Below, piece after piece: positions 1 through 7,366 of a stretch of 41,765 bases of DNA. The position numbers and the translations under genes are program-made. How positions within the stretch are numbered: the stretch's first letter is position 1; every line of letters begins with the position of its first letter. Below the pieces are notes generated by a model that was given only the letters and a program-made list of their open reading frames with translations, ran no database searches and was not told the origin of the DNA. Source of the DNA: JAMXLO01 sp046732975 (GTDB lineage Bacteria; Pseudomonadota; Alphaproteobacteria; Acetobacterales; Acetobacteraceae); contig JBKPOG010000135.1 in assembly GCA_046732975.1 (NCBI GenBank), positions 1 through 41,765 of the forward strand, given 5' to 3'.

Positions 1-923
1 ATCCCGTACAGTACGAAGGCCAGGAATGCAGCCGCAACGTGTTCTACGCGGGTGCTGCTCCTAATCAGCAGGCGATCCCTGCGGTCGATTACCTGATGAA
101 TGATATCAAGGCCAAGCGCTGGGTGCTGGCCGGCACCGACTACGTCTATCCGCGCACGACCAACCAGATCCTGGAGGCTTACCTGAAGCTGAAGGGCGTG
201 CCGCCCGACGATATCATGAACAACTACACGCCGTTCGGTCATTCGGATTGGCAGAACATCGTCGCCTCGATCAAGAAGTTCGGCTCCGCCGGCAAGAAGA
301 CTGCCGTGGTATCCACCATCAACGGCGATGCGAACGTGCCGTTCTATAAGGAGCTGGGGAATCAGGGCATCAAGGCGACCGACATCCCCGTGGTGGCGTT
401 CAGCGTCGGCGAGGAAGAACTGGCCGGCATCGACACCAAGCCGCTGGTCGGGCACCTCGCGGCGTGGAACTACTTCGAGAGTGTCGATAGTGCGGATAAC
501 AAGGCGTTCATCGACGCCTGGCACAAGTTCATCAAGAATCCGAAGCGCACGACCAACGACCCGATGGAGGCGCACTTCATCGGCTTCAACATGTGGGTTG
601 AGGGTGTGCAGAAGGCGGGAACCACGGCGCCGGATGCGGTGATCGACGCCTTGATCGGCGTCTCGGTGCCGAACCTGTCGGGTGGCTACTCCACCATGAT
701 GCCGAATCATCACATCACCAAGCCGGTGCTGATCGGCGAGGTGCAGGCAGACGGCCAGTTCAACACCGTCTGGCAAACGCCTGGTCTGGTGGTGGCGCAG
801 GAGTGGTCGCCGTACGTCGCGGACACCGCGGACCTGATCGGCGACTGGCGCGCACCGCTGTCGTGCGGCGCGTTCAACGTGAAGACCGGCAAGTGCGGCG
901 TAGGTGGTGGCAAGAAGGCGTGA
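1..923 (+). CDS. urtA: Urea ABC transporter substrate-binding protein UrtA (5' partial)
   Basis: Periplasmic urea-binding lipoprotein-type subunit of the UrtABCDE importer. The reading frame is open from the first bases (PVQYEGQE, then YAGAAPNQQAIPAVDYL), the family's typical ligand-binding stretch. About 306 residues are visible and the family is about 420-430 long, so roughly the first 120 residues, including the export signal, lie outside the window. The protein ends in a Gly/Lys-rich tail after a Cys-containing C-terminus (SCGAF, GKCG), as in other UrtA proteins. It is the first gene of urtABCDE. A strong hairpin with a T run follows 23 nt after the stop and separates it from the membrane and ATPase genes. 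The family call is firm; the true start cannot be seen. Confidence 0.95.
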   Translation, partial: PVQYEGQECSRNVFYAGAAPNQQAIPAVDYLMNDIKAKRWVLAGTDYVYPRTTNQILEAYLKLKGVPPDDIMNNYTPFGHSDWQNIVASIKKFGSAGKKTAVVSTINGDANVPFYKELGNQGIKATDIPVVAFSVGEEELAGIDTKPLVGHLAAWNYFESVDSADNKAFIDAWHKFIKNPKRTTNDPMEAHFIGFNMWVEGVQKAGTTAPDAVIDALIGVSVPNLSGGYSTMMPNHHITKPVLIGEVQADGQFNTVWQTPGLVVAQEWSPYVADTADLIGDWRAPLSCGAFNVKTGKCGVGGGKKA

Positions 924-946
924 TCGCCTGAGCCGACCACTCCCCA

Positions 947-987
947 GGGGGTGGCCTGTTTCCTCCCCAGGCCACCCCCACGTTTTT
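947..987 (+). terminator. Intrinsic terminator or attenuator between urtA and urtB
   Basis: A perfect 12-bp stem (GGGGGTGGCCTG at 947-958 pairing with CAGGCCACCCCC at 968-979), a 9-nt loop, and five T after ACG at 983-987 form a textbook rho-independent terminator. It lies inside the urt operon, 15 nt before the urtB start. Partial read-through would give more UrtA than membrane subunits, which is common for binding-protein-dependent importers. That use is inference. Confidence 0.8.
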
Positions 988-1001
988 CTCAAGGCGTGGT
1001 T

Positions 1002-2597
1002 ATGAAGCGTATCGCCTGGCTGCTCTTGATGGCTCTGTTGGCCCTGACGCCGACGGCCGGTCGTGCGCAGTCGGCCAATGAGGCGCTTGCTGCGCTGGCA
1101 TCACCGAGCTTCGAGACGATCCGCCAGGGCGTCAGCATGCTGGCGGCGTCCAGGCATCCGCAGGCCACCGCGATCCTCGCCGCGTTACAGGCGAACCGGC
1201 TGTTCGCGCGCAGCAGCGACAAAGCGTTGTTCATCAAGGCGGATAGCGGTTCATTCAACGATGCAGTAACGGGCACGCCGGCGCACGACATCATGGCGAG
1301 CGGCTTGAAACAGGTGCGCCTGAACAACGCGGTGCGCGCCGAACTCGAGGCGGCACTTGGCAGCCTGTGGTTGTTGTCGCCTGACACGGGGATACGGCTT
1401 GATGCGGCCGAGGCTGTGTTCCATTCGCATGATCCGGCGGCACTGCCAGCCGTGGAGCGCGCGCTGGCACACGAAAGCGATACCAGTGTCAAAGTTCGTA
1501 TGGAGCAGGCACGTGCGGCGGCGCTGCTGTTCGCAGACGGCAGCAGTGAACCTGATCGTTTGAACGCTGTTGCGGTGCTGCGCCAGCGTGGCGGTATCGA
1601 CAGCAGGAGCCTGCTCGCATCGCTGTCGGGGCAGCCACCTGCCGTCGCCGCCGCTGCGGCTGCGGCGGTCAAGGCGATCGACTGGGATCTGCAGCTGTGG
1701 AGCATTGCGCAAAGCGTCTACTATGGCCTGTCGCTCGGTTCGGTGCTGTTGCTGGCCGCGGCGGGCTTGGCGATCACCTTCGGCGTCATGGGCGTGATCA
1801 ACATGGCGCATGGCGAGATGGTGATGATCGGCGCCTATGTCACCTTCATGGTGCAGCAAGTGATTCGCGATAGCGCGCCTGGCCTGTTCGGTGCCAGCCT
1901 TCTTGTCGCAGTGCCGCTTGCGTTCGTGGTTGCCGGGCTGATCGGCATCGCCATCGAGCGCACGTTGATCCGCTGGCTGTATGGGCGGCCACTCGAGACA
2001 TTGCTGGCGACCTGGGGGCTGTCGCTGATCCTGCAACAGGCTGTGCGTTCGCTGTTCGGCCCAAACAACCGCGATGTCAGCACGCCAGATTGGATGAGCG
2101 GAGCGACGCAGCTCGGCGGCCTGACACTGACATACAATCGCCTATACATCATCATTTTCGCCTTCCTGGTGCTGGCGGCGCTGATGGCGGTGCTGCGCTT
2201 TACCTCGCTGGGGCTTGCGATGCGCGCGGTGACGCAGAACCGGCAAATGGCCGCAGCAATGGGGATCCGCACGCCCTGGATCGACGCGTTGACCTTCGGG
2301 CTAGGCTCGGGCGTCGCCGGCATCGCCGGCGTGGCGCTGAGCCAGATCGACAATGTCTCGCCGAACCTGGGCCAGGGCTACATCATAGATAGCTTTATGG
2401 TGGTGGTGTTCGGCGGTGTCGGCAATCTGTGGGGCACGGTCATGGGCGCACTGACCCTGGGGATCGTCAACAAGTTCCTCGAGCCGGTGGCTGGGGCGGT
2501 ACTCGGTAAGATCGTCGTGCTGGTGATGCTGATCCTGTTCATTCAGCGGCGACCGCGCGGGATGTTTCCGCTGAAAGGGCGCGCGGCGGAGGCATGA
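1002..2597 (+). CDS. urtB: Urea ABC transporter permease UrtB
   Basis: Inner-membrane permease of the urea importer, branched-chain amino acid (LivH-like) class. The ATG at 1002 is chosen because it opens a signal peptide (MKRIAWLLLMALLAL, cleavage near GRA-QS) and has AAGGCG just upstream. The in-frame GTG at 951 lies inside the terminator stem. Residues about 25-230 form the Ala-rich periplasmic domain specific to UrtB. From about residue 235 there are eight or so hydrophobic segments, with the family motif NMAHGEMVMIGAY and a C-terminal VVVFGGVGNLWGT. At 531 residues it has the usual family length. Its stop overlaps the urtC start as ATGA. Confidence 0.95.
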   Translation: MKRIAWLLLMALLALTPTAGRAQSANEALAALASPSFETIRQGVSMLAASRHPQATAILAALQANRLFARSSDKALFIKADSGSFNDAVTGTPAHDIMASGLKQVRLNNAVRAELEAALGSLWLLSPDTGIRLDAAEAVFHSHDPAALPAVERALAHESDTSVKVRMEQARAAALLFADGSSEPDRLNAVAVLRQRGGIDSRSLLASLSGQPPAVAAAAAAAVKAIDWDLQLWSIAQSVYYGLSLGSVLLLAAAGLAITFGVMGVINMAHGEMVMIGAYVTFMVQQVIRDSAPGLFGASLLVAVPLAFVVAGLIGIAIERTLIRWLYGRPLETLLATWGLSLILQQAVRSLFGPNNRDVSTPDWMSGATQLGGLTLTYNRLYIIIFAFLVLAALMAVLRFTSLGLAMRAVTQNRQMAAAMGIRTPWIDALTFGLGSGVAGIAGVALSQIDNVSPNLGQGYIIDSFMVVVFGGVGNLWGTVMGALTLGIVNKFLEPVAGAVLGKIVVLVMLILFIQRRPRGMFPLKGRAAEA

Positions 2598-3763
2598 GGC
2601 ATGTCCTCCTCCCCCCGCCCCCCTCCCGCAAGGGGAGGGGGAGGACGGTCGATCGGGCAACGTGGTTGACGCTTATCCTCGTGCTGGGGGGCGCGGTGCT
2701 GCTTGCGGTGTTGAACCTGGCCACCGCGCCGACCGTCGCTTACCACGTGTCGACCTATGCCGTCGCGCTTGTTGGCAAGTATCTCTGCTACGCCATGCTT
2801 GCCCTGGCACTCGATCTGGTTTGGGGCTTTGCCGGCATTCTCTCGCTCGGTCACGCGGCGTTCTTCGCTCTTGGCGGCTACGCCATGGGCATGTACTTGA
2901 TGCGGCAGATCGGTGCGCGTGGCGTCTACGGCAACGCCAACCTGCCTGACTTCATGGTGTTCCTGGGTTGGCATGAGCTGCCATGGTACTGGCACGGCTT
3001 CGAGTGGTTCGGCTTCGCCGCGCTGATGGTGATGCTGGTGCCGGGGCTGCTTGCACTGGTGTTCGGCTGGCTCGCGTTCCGTTCGCGAGTCACCGGCGTG
3101 TACCTGTCGATCATCACACAGGCGCTGACCTATGCGCTGCTGCTGGCGTTCTTCCGCAACGACATGGGGTTTGGCGGCAACAATGGGATGACCGATTTCA
3201 AGGACATCCTGGGCTTTCCGGTGCAGGCCGAGGCGACGCGCTGCGCGCTGCTGGTTATCACTGCTGTGTTTCTTTGCGCACAGTTTCTGGTCGCGCGCTG
3301 GTTGGTTATCTCACGATTCGGCAAGGTCCTGGTCGCGGTGCGCGACAGCGAGGCACGCACGCGCTTCTTGGGTTATCGGCCGGAGTCCTACAAGTTGGTG
3401 GTCTGGGTTCTGTCAGCGATCATGGCGGGGATCGGTGGCGCGCTGTATGTGCCGCAGGTTGGCATCATCAATCCTTCGGAGTTTTCTCCGGCAAACTCGA
3501 TCGAGGCGGTGATCTGGGTGGCGGTTGGTGGCCGCGGCACGCTGTCTGGTGCGATCCTCGGGGCGGTGCTGGTGAATTTTGGCAAGACCTATTTCACCAG
3601 TGCGATCCCGTCGCTGTGGCTGTATGCGCTGGGAGCGATCTTCATCTTCGTCACTCTGCTGCTGCCACGCGGCATCGTCGGTCTGTTCCCCCGTCGGGAG
3701 CGGATTATTGCGACCGACTCTGTGCCCGCGGTGCCGGAGGCAGCACGCGAGGCGATCGGATGA
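2594..3763 (+). CDS. urtC: Urea ABC transporter permease UrtC
   Basis: Second inner-membrane permease of the urea importer (LivM-like). Family landmarks are GKYLCYAMLALALDL, the GILSLGHAAFFALGGYAMGM loop, FRNDMGFGGNNGMTDFKDI and VGGRGTLSGAILGAV. The start at 2594 overlaps the urtB stop as ATGA, which supports it. Residues about 5-17 (LLPPPPSRKGRGR) do not belong to the family. They are encoded by a GC-rich palindromic repeat read in frame before the first membrane helix (WLTLILVLGG). At 389 residues it is otherwise full length. Its own stop overlaps the urtD start as ATGA. Confidence 0.95.
   Translation: MRHVLLPPPPSRKGRGRTVDRATWLTLILVLGGAVLLAVLNLATAPTVAYHVSTYAVALVGKYLCYAMLALALDLVWGFAGILSLGHAAFFALGGYAMGMYLMRQIGARGVYGNANLPDFMVFLGWHELPWYWHGFEWFGFAALMVMLVPGLLALVFGWLAFRSRVTGVYLSIITQALTYALLLAFFRNDMGFGGNNGMTDFKDILGFPVQAEATRCALLVITAVFLCAQFLVARWLVISRFGKVLVAVRDSEARTRFLGYRPESYKLVVWVLSAIMAGIGGALYVPQVGIINPSEFSPANSIEAVIWVAVGGRGTLSGAILGAVLVNFGKTYFTSAIPSLWLYALGAIFIFVTLLLPRGIVGLFPRRERIIATDSVPAVPEAAREAIG
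2605..2646 (+). repeat. Palindromic repeat inside the 5' end of urtC
   Basis: The repeat is C-rich then G-rich with a 9-bp stem (2619-2627 with 2633-2641) and the core CCCTCCCGCAAGGGGAGGGG. The same core with GCGA in the loop recurs at 26121-26141 in obgE. It is about 42 nt long, a multiple of three, so the urtC frame is kept. Related repeats are known in many proteobacterial genomes; the in-frame position is seen here. Confidence 0.7.
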
Positions 3764-4521
3764 GCGGCGTCAGTGCTGAACTGCACGATACACTGTTGTA
3801 TCTCGATGGCGTCACCGTCAGCTTCGATGGTTTCCGTGCGTTGAACTCATTGTCTCTCGTGCTGGAGGCGGGTGAGATGCGCGCGGTGATCGGCCCGAAC
3901 GGCGCGGGCAAGACCACCATGATGGACGTGATCACCGGGAAGACACCACCGGATGAAGGCAAGGTGGTGTTTGGTCGCGACACCGACCTTACACGCCTCG
4001 ATGAGCCGGCTATCGCTTCACTCGGTATCGGCCGCAAGTTTCAGAAGCCCACAGTGTTCGAGTCACATACCGTGTGGGACAACCTGCTCCTGTCTTTGGC
4101 GGAGGACCGCAGGCCTCGCTTCACGCTGTGGGCGCGCGAGACCAGAGCGGAGCGGAAACATATCGAGGAAATCTTGGTCATGACCCGGCTGATCGATCAG
4201 CGGGATAGATCGGCTGCAGGCCTGTCGCATGGCCAGAAGCAATGGCTGGAAATCGGTATGCTGCTAGCCCAGGAACCGCAGCTGCTGTTGGTCGATGAGC
4301 CGGTGGCTGGCATGACCGATGCCGAGACCGAGCAGACCGCCGAACTGTTGCGCGAGATCAATCGGACGCGCAGCGTTGTGGTGGTGGAGCACGATATGGC
4401 ATTCGTGCGTGCGCTCGACGTCAAGGTAACGGTGCTGCACGAGGGCGCCGTGTTATCGGAGGGTTCGATCGACCATGTCAGCGACGACCCGAGGGTGATC
4501 GAGGTTTACCTGGGCCGATGA
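3760..4521 (+). CDS. urtD: Urea ABC transporter ATP-binding protein UrtD
   Basis: Cytoplasmic ATPase of the urea importer (LivG-like), 253 residues. Walker A is GPNGAGKTT (residues 45-53), the Q-loop region is GRKFQKPTVFE, the signature is LSHGQKQWLEI, Walker B is LLLVDEPVAGM, and the switch His lies in VVVEHDM. The ATG at 3760 overlaps the urtC stop; an upstream extension of the open frame is noncoding shadow within urtC. The UrtD form of the signature (LSHGQKQ instead of LSGGQ) is normal for this subunit. UrtE begins 3 nt downstream. Confidence 0.95.
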   Translation: MSGVSAELHDTLLYLDGVTVSFDGFRALNSLSLVLEAGEMRAVIGPNGAGKTTMMDVITGKTPPDEGKVVFGRDTDLTRLDEPAIASLGIGRKFQKPTVFESHTVWDNLLLSLAEDRRPRFTLWARETRAERKHIEEILVMTRLIDQRDRSAAGLSHGQKQWLEIGMLLAQEPQLLLVDEPVAGMTDAETEQTAELLREINRTRSVVVVEHDMAFVRALDVKVTVLHEGAVLSEGSIDHVSDDPRVIEVYLGR

Positions 4522-4524
4522 CCG

Positions 4525-5206
4525 ATGCTTGAAGTTGATCATGTTAACCTGCACTACGGCGCGGCAATTGCGCTGCGCCAGGTGTCGCTGACGGCAGAGG
4601 TCGGCGCGGTCACCTGTCTGCTTGGTCGCAACGGCGTGGGCAAGACCAGCCTGCTGCGCGCATCCTATCAGCGCGGGCGCGATCCGTTGGGAGGGCGCCG
4701 ACGTCGCGCGGTTGCCGATCCATGAGCGGGCGCGTCGCGGCATCGCCTGGGTACCGCAAGGTCGCGATATATTTCCCCTGCTGACCGTGCGCGAGAATCT
4801 CGAGACGGGATTTGCTGTTCTGCCGCGCGCCCGGCGACGCGTGCCTGATCAGGTGTTCGAGCTGTTTCCCGTGCTGAAGACGATGCTGCGGCGGCGCGGC
4901 GGCGACCTCTCAGGCGGACAGCAGCAGCAACTGGCGATCGCGCGCGCACTGGTGATGAAGCCGCGCCTGCTCGTGCTGGACGAGCCGACCGAGGGCATTC
5001 AGCCGAGTATCATCAAGGACATCGGCGGGGTCATCGCGCTGTTGCGGTCGCAGGGTGAGATGGCGATCCTGCTGGTCGAACAGTATTTCGATTTTGCCCG
5101 CGACCTGGCGCAGACCATCGCTGTGATGGATCGCGGTGACATCGTACTGGCGGGTCGGCGAGAGGACCTGGAGGAGGCAGATATACGACGCCGGCTCTCG
5201 GTGTAG
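4525..5206 (+). pseudogene. urtE: UrtE, urea transporter ATPase, disrupted by an apparent 14-nt deletion
   Basis: Second ATPase of the urea importer (LivF-like). It reads normally from MLEVDHVNLHYG through Walker A (GRNGVGKTS) to LLRA at 4660-4662. The continuing homology (PISAGAIRWEGADVARL, IAWVPQGRDIFP, signature LSGGQQQQLAIARAL, Walker B LLVLDEPTEGIQP) then lies in the next frame from 4664. Only one base separates the Ala and Pro codons, where the family has about five residues, so about 14 nt are missing. The original frame stops at 4723-4725. The remainder could only be made from a TTG near 4622 and would lack Walker A. With the missing residues restored the product would be about 230 residues, the usual length. 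An assembly or sequencing error cannot be excluded from one sequence. Confidence 0.85.
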
Positions 5207-5243
5207 CGAAAGTTGACCGCCGGCGGATGGCGTCTCATATGGA

Positions 5244-5256
5244 TGCATTGAATGCA
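5244..5256. promoter_or_regulatory. Palindrome upstream of antitoxin gene, possible operator
   Basis: TGCATT-G-AATGCA is a perfect 6-bp inverted repeat with a 1-nt centre, 18 nt before the antitoxin ATG. Ribbon-helix-helix antitoxins of the FitA type commonly bind short palindromes in their own promoter, so an autoregulatory operator is plausible. No clear -35/-10 pair was identified next to it. Confidence 0.4.
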
Positions 5257-5274
5257 ACATACTGCGAGACCGCA

Positions 5275-5517
5275 ATGGCGACGGTGCTCACAATTCGGAA
5301 ACTCTCGGAAGCTGTGCAGGCGGCCTTGCGCGAACGCGCGGCAGCTGCGGGGCGCAGCGTCGAAGCGGAAGCCCGAGAAATCATCACGTCCGCCTGCCTG
5401 CCTCGCCGCGATGCGGCGTGGTGGAATGAGTCGGCGCCACGCGCCCGTGCCAGAACACCGCAACAGTTGGCTGTCGAAAGCGCCGAGCTGATTAGAGAAG
5501 GTCGTGATGCGCGTTGA
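5275..5517 (+). CDS. FitA-like ribbon-helix-helix antitoxin
   Basis: An 80-residue protein with the FitA/Arc ribbon-helix-helix pattern: strand ATVLTIRKLSEAV, then helix ALRERAAAAGRSVEAEAREII. A toxin-binding tail rich in Arg and Ala follows. The ATG at 5275 is preferred over the in-frame ATG at 5227 because it begins directly at the DNA-binding strand and the upstream stretch holds a palindromic operator candidate. It overlaps the downstream PIN-domain gene, the usual antitoxin-first order. It probably neutralises and co-represses its toxin. The toxin copy here appears crippled, so the antitoxin may be a solitary remnant. Confidence 0.75.
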   Translation: MATVLTIRKLSEAVQAALRERAAAAGRSVEAEAREIITSACLPRRDAAWWNESAPRARARTPQQLAVESAELIREGRDAR

Positions 5518-5818
5518 AGAGGTGCCAGAGTGGATCGTGGTTGATGCCAGTCTCGGATTGAAATGGGTGTTGATTGAGGAGCACAGCGGACGTGTTGTGC
5601 CGCTTCGAACCAGGCCGTTAGATGGCAGCTCGGTCATTGCCGCTTTGGCTATTGCCCGCGACCTTGTGCATCCGATCTATGACTGCTGCTATTTGGCATT
5701 GGCGATCGAAGAGAATTTGGTCGTCGTTACTGCTGATCGGCGGTTCCGTGCGGCCGTTGCGCAACATCCTTCGCTCGCCGATCGGGTGTTGCTGTTGCGT
5801 GACATCGTCCTGCACTAG
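5507..5818 (+). CDS. PIN-domain (VapC/FitB-like) toxin with internal deletion
   Basis: The N-terminus WIVVDASLGLKWVL carries the first catalytic Asp (D13) of PIN-domain ribonucleases. The C-terminal half (HPIYDCCYLALA and VVTADRRF) carries the later acidic residues. The stretch of about 50 residues that normally joins them, with the conserved LLxxE glutamate, is absent. The protein is 103 residues against about 130-140 for the family. The reading frame is kept, so a protein may be made but is probably not an active nuclease. The ATG at 5507 is preceded by GAGAAGG, and the gene overlaps the antitoxin gene by 11 nt. Confidence 0.7.
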   Translation: MRVEEVPEWIVVDASLGLKWVLIEEHSGRVVPLRTRPLDGSSVIAALAIARDLVHPIYDCCYLALAIEENLVVVTADRRFRAAVAQHPSLADRVLLLRDIVLH

Positions 5819-5826
5819 CCAAACTG

Positions 5827-6645
5827 ATGGATGCCGCGACGGTCCGTTCCGATCTGCAACGGGCGTCTGGCGAGGTATTGGTGTCGGTCAAGCGACGTGA
5901 CGACAAGTCCGTGCTCGATCAGCTGCGGCAAGCGGGCTGCCTGAAGGCGCGGTTTCCGCGGGATGACAATGCCGGTGGGCTGAACGTGGTCACGCTGAAT
6001 ACCTCGGGCGGGATCGCTGGAGGTGATGACCTGCGCAGCTCGTTCAGCATCGGGGCCGCCGCTTCGGCAACGATCGCAGGGCAGGCCGCGGAGCGGTCGT
6101 ATCGCGCGTTGCCCGACAGTCCTGCTTCGTTTGTTCAGACCCGCATCGTGGTGACAAAGGGCGGCGCAGCCGAGTGGTTGCCGCAGGAAATGATCCTGTT
6201 TGACGGATGCCGAGTGCGGCGAAGCTTGCAGGTTGAGCTTGCGGAAGACGCGCGGTTCCTGGGGATCGAGAGTCTGGTGTTCGGTCGGACTGCGATGGGC
6301 GAGGCGGTCAATCACGGGTCACTGCGCGACGTCATCGAATTGCGTCGCGGGGGGCGCTTGCTGTTGCACGATGCGGTGCGGCTGGATGGTGAAGTTGCCA
6401 TGAAGCTGCAGCGGAAGGGGATCGCCGATGGCGCACGCGCGCTAGCCACGATTGTCTATGTAGCGCCGGATCCCGACGTGATGCTTGCGCCGCTGCGTCG
6501 CCTGGGTATTGGCACCAGTGTATGGGATGGCATGTTGATTGCCCGTATACTCGGTGCAACCGGGGCGGTGCTCCGGACGACCGTCGTCGACGCATTGCAG
6601 GTTCTGCGCGGCGGGCGTCCACTGCCGCGAGTCTGGCTATGCTGA
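5827..6645 (+). CDS. ureD: Urease accessory protein UreD
   Basis: Scaffold protein that binds apo-urease and, with UreF and UreG, delivers nickel to the active site. Family features are GCLKARFPR, VTLNTSGGIAGGDDL, the QAAERSYRA strand, WLPQEMILFDG and a C-terminal VDALQVLRGGRPLPRVW. At 272 residues it has typical length. It starts 8 nt after the toxin stop with no strong ribosome-binding sequence. It is the first gene of a complete ureDABCEFG operon. Confidence 0.95.
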   Translation: MDAATVRSDLQRASGEVLVSVKRRDDKSVLDQLRQAGCLKARFPRDDNAGGLNVVTLNTSGGIAGGDDLRSSFSIGAAASATIAGQAAERSYRALPDSPASFVQTRIVVTKGGAAEWLPQEMILFDGCRVRRSLQVELAEDARFLGIESLVFGRTAMGEAVNHGSLRDVIELRRGGRLLLHDAVRLDGEVAMKLQRKGIADGARALATIVYVAPDPDVMLAPLRRLGIGTSVWDGMLIARILGATGAVLRTTVVDALQVLRGGRPLPRVWLC

Positions 6646-6655
6646 GGGGAAGCGG

Positions 6656-6958
6656 ATGAACCTGACGCCGCGAGAAAAGGACAAGTTGCTGATCAGCATG
6701 GCGGCAATCGTCGCACGTCGCCGTCTGGAGCGTGGTGTTAAGTTGAACCATCCCGAAGCCATCGCTCTGATCACCGATTTCGTCCTGGAAGGCGCGCGCG
6801 ACGGCCGCAGCGTCGCGGACCTGATGGAAGCAGGTGGCCAGGTGCTGGCTCGTGCGCAGGTGATGGAGGGTGTGGCAGAGATGATCCATGACGTGCAGGT
6901 CGAGGCCACGTTCCCCGATGGCACGAAGCTGGTCACCGTGCACGCCCCGATCCGATGA
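6656..6958 (+). CDS. ureA: Urease subunit gamma UreA
   Basis: Small gamma subunit of cytoplasmic nickel urease, which hydrolyses urea to ammonia and carbamate. The protein is 100 residues, beginning MNLTPREKDKLLI and containing RRLERGVKLNHPEA, EGARDG and a C-terminal FPDGTKLVTVHAPI, all diagnostic. The ATG at 6656 follows GAGGGGAAGCGG. Its stop overlaps an ATG as ATGA (6955-6958), opening a short frame that runs through the repeat before ureB. Confidence 0.97.
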   Translation: MNLTPREKDKLLISMAAIVARRRLERGVKLNHPEAIALITDFVLEGARDGRSVADLMEAGGQVLARAQVMEGVAEMIHDVQVEATFPDGTKLVTVHAPIR

Positions 6959-7071
6959 GCGGATTGGGTCGGTGGCTAGCGTCATCCCCACGACCAGCGG
7001 GGATCCAGCGGCTGGACCCTCGCTTGCGCGAGGGTGACCGCAAGGGGAGCGCTTGCGATGGTTCCGGGTGA
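6955..7071 (+). CDS. Possible 38-codon bridge ORF between ureA and ureB
   Basis: The ATG at 6955 overlaps the ureA stop (ATGA). The frame stays open through the whole three-hairpin repeat and ends with TGA at 7069-7071, 14 nt inside ureB. The predicted peptide (MSGLGRWLASS then repeat-encoded residues) has no known homology. Its likely value, if translated, is to carry ribosomes from ureA into ureB. In GC-rich DNA a frame this short can be open by chance. Confidence 0.3.
   Translation: MSGLGRWLASSPRPAGIQRLDPRLREGDRKGSACDGSG
6981..7038 (+). repeat. Three-hairpin intergenic repeat between ureA and ureB
   Basis: The element runs from GTCATCCCC to GAGGGTGAC and folds as three adjacent hairpins: ATCCCC/GGGGAT, CCAGC/GCTGG and CCCTCGC/GCGAGGG. 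It resembles the GTCATCCCC...GGGGATCCA repeats dispersed in many alphaproteobacteria. It lengthens the ureA-ureB gap to 99 nt in an operon whose other structural junction, ureB-ureC, overlaps. A -like cloverleaf in RNA could also affect mRNA processing. Confidence 0.7.
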
Positions 7072-7366
7072 GTTCCCTCCCCGAGATGGCGACATTGAAC
7101 TGAACGCTGGTCTGCCACGCACCACGCTGACGGTGGCCAATACCGGCGATCGACCGGCCCAGGTGGGCAGTCACTACCACTTCGCAGAAACGAATCCTGC
7201 CTTGTCGTTCGACCGTGCCGCCGCACGCGGCAAGCGGTTGGACATTGCCGCGGGGACAGCCGTGCGGTTCGAACCAGGGCAGACACGCGAGGTCACGCTC
7301 GTGCCTTATCGTGGCAGCCGCATGGTTCAGGGGTTCCGCGCCGAGGTCATGGGAGCGCTCGACTGA
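7058..7366 (+). CDS. ureB: Urease subunit beta UreB
   Basis: Beta subunit of urease, 102 residues. The sequence starts MVPGEFPPRDGDIELNAG and contains VANTGDRPAQVGSHYHFAE and GTAVRFEPGQ, all standard. The ATG at 7058 is chosen because it matches the family N-terminus and has AAGGGGAGC upstream; an in-frame start at 7034 lies in the repeat tail. The stop overlaps the ureC start (TGATG). Confidence 0.97.
   Translation: MVPGEFPPRDGDIELNAGLPRTTLTVANTGDRPAQVGSHYHFAETNPALSFDRAAARGKRLDIAAGTAVRFEPGQTREVTLVPYRGSRMVQGFRAEVMGALD

Noticed and set aside
951..1001. GTG at 951 as the urtB start
   Set aside because: It lies inside the terminator stem and adds a proline-rich leader ahead of a good signal peptide at 1002.
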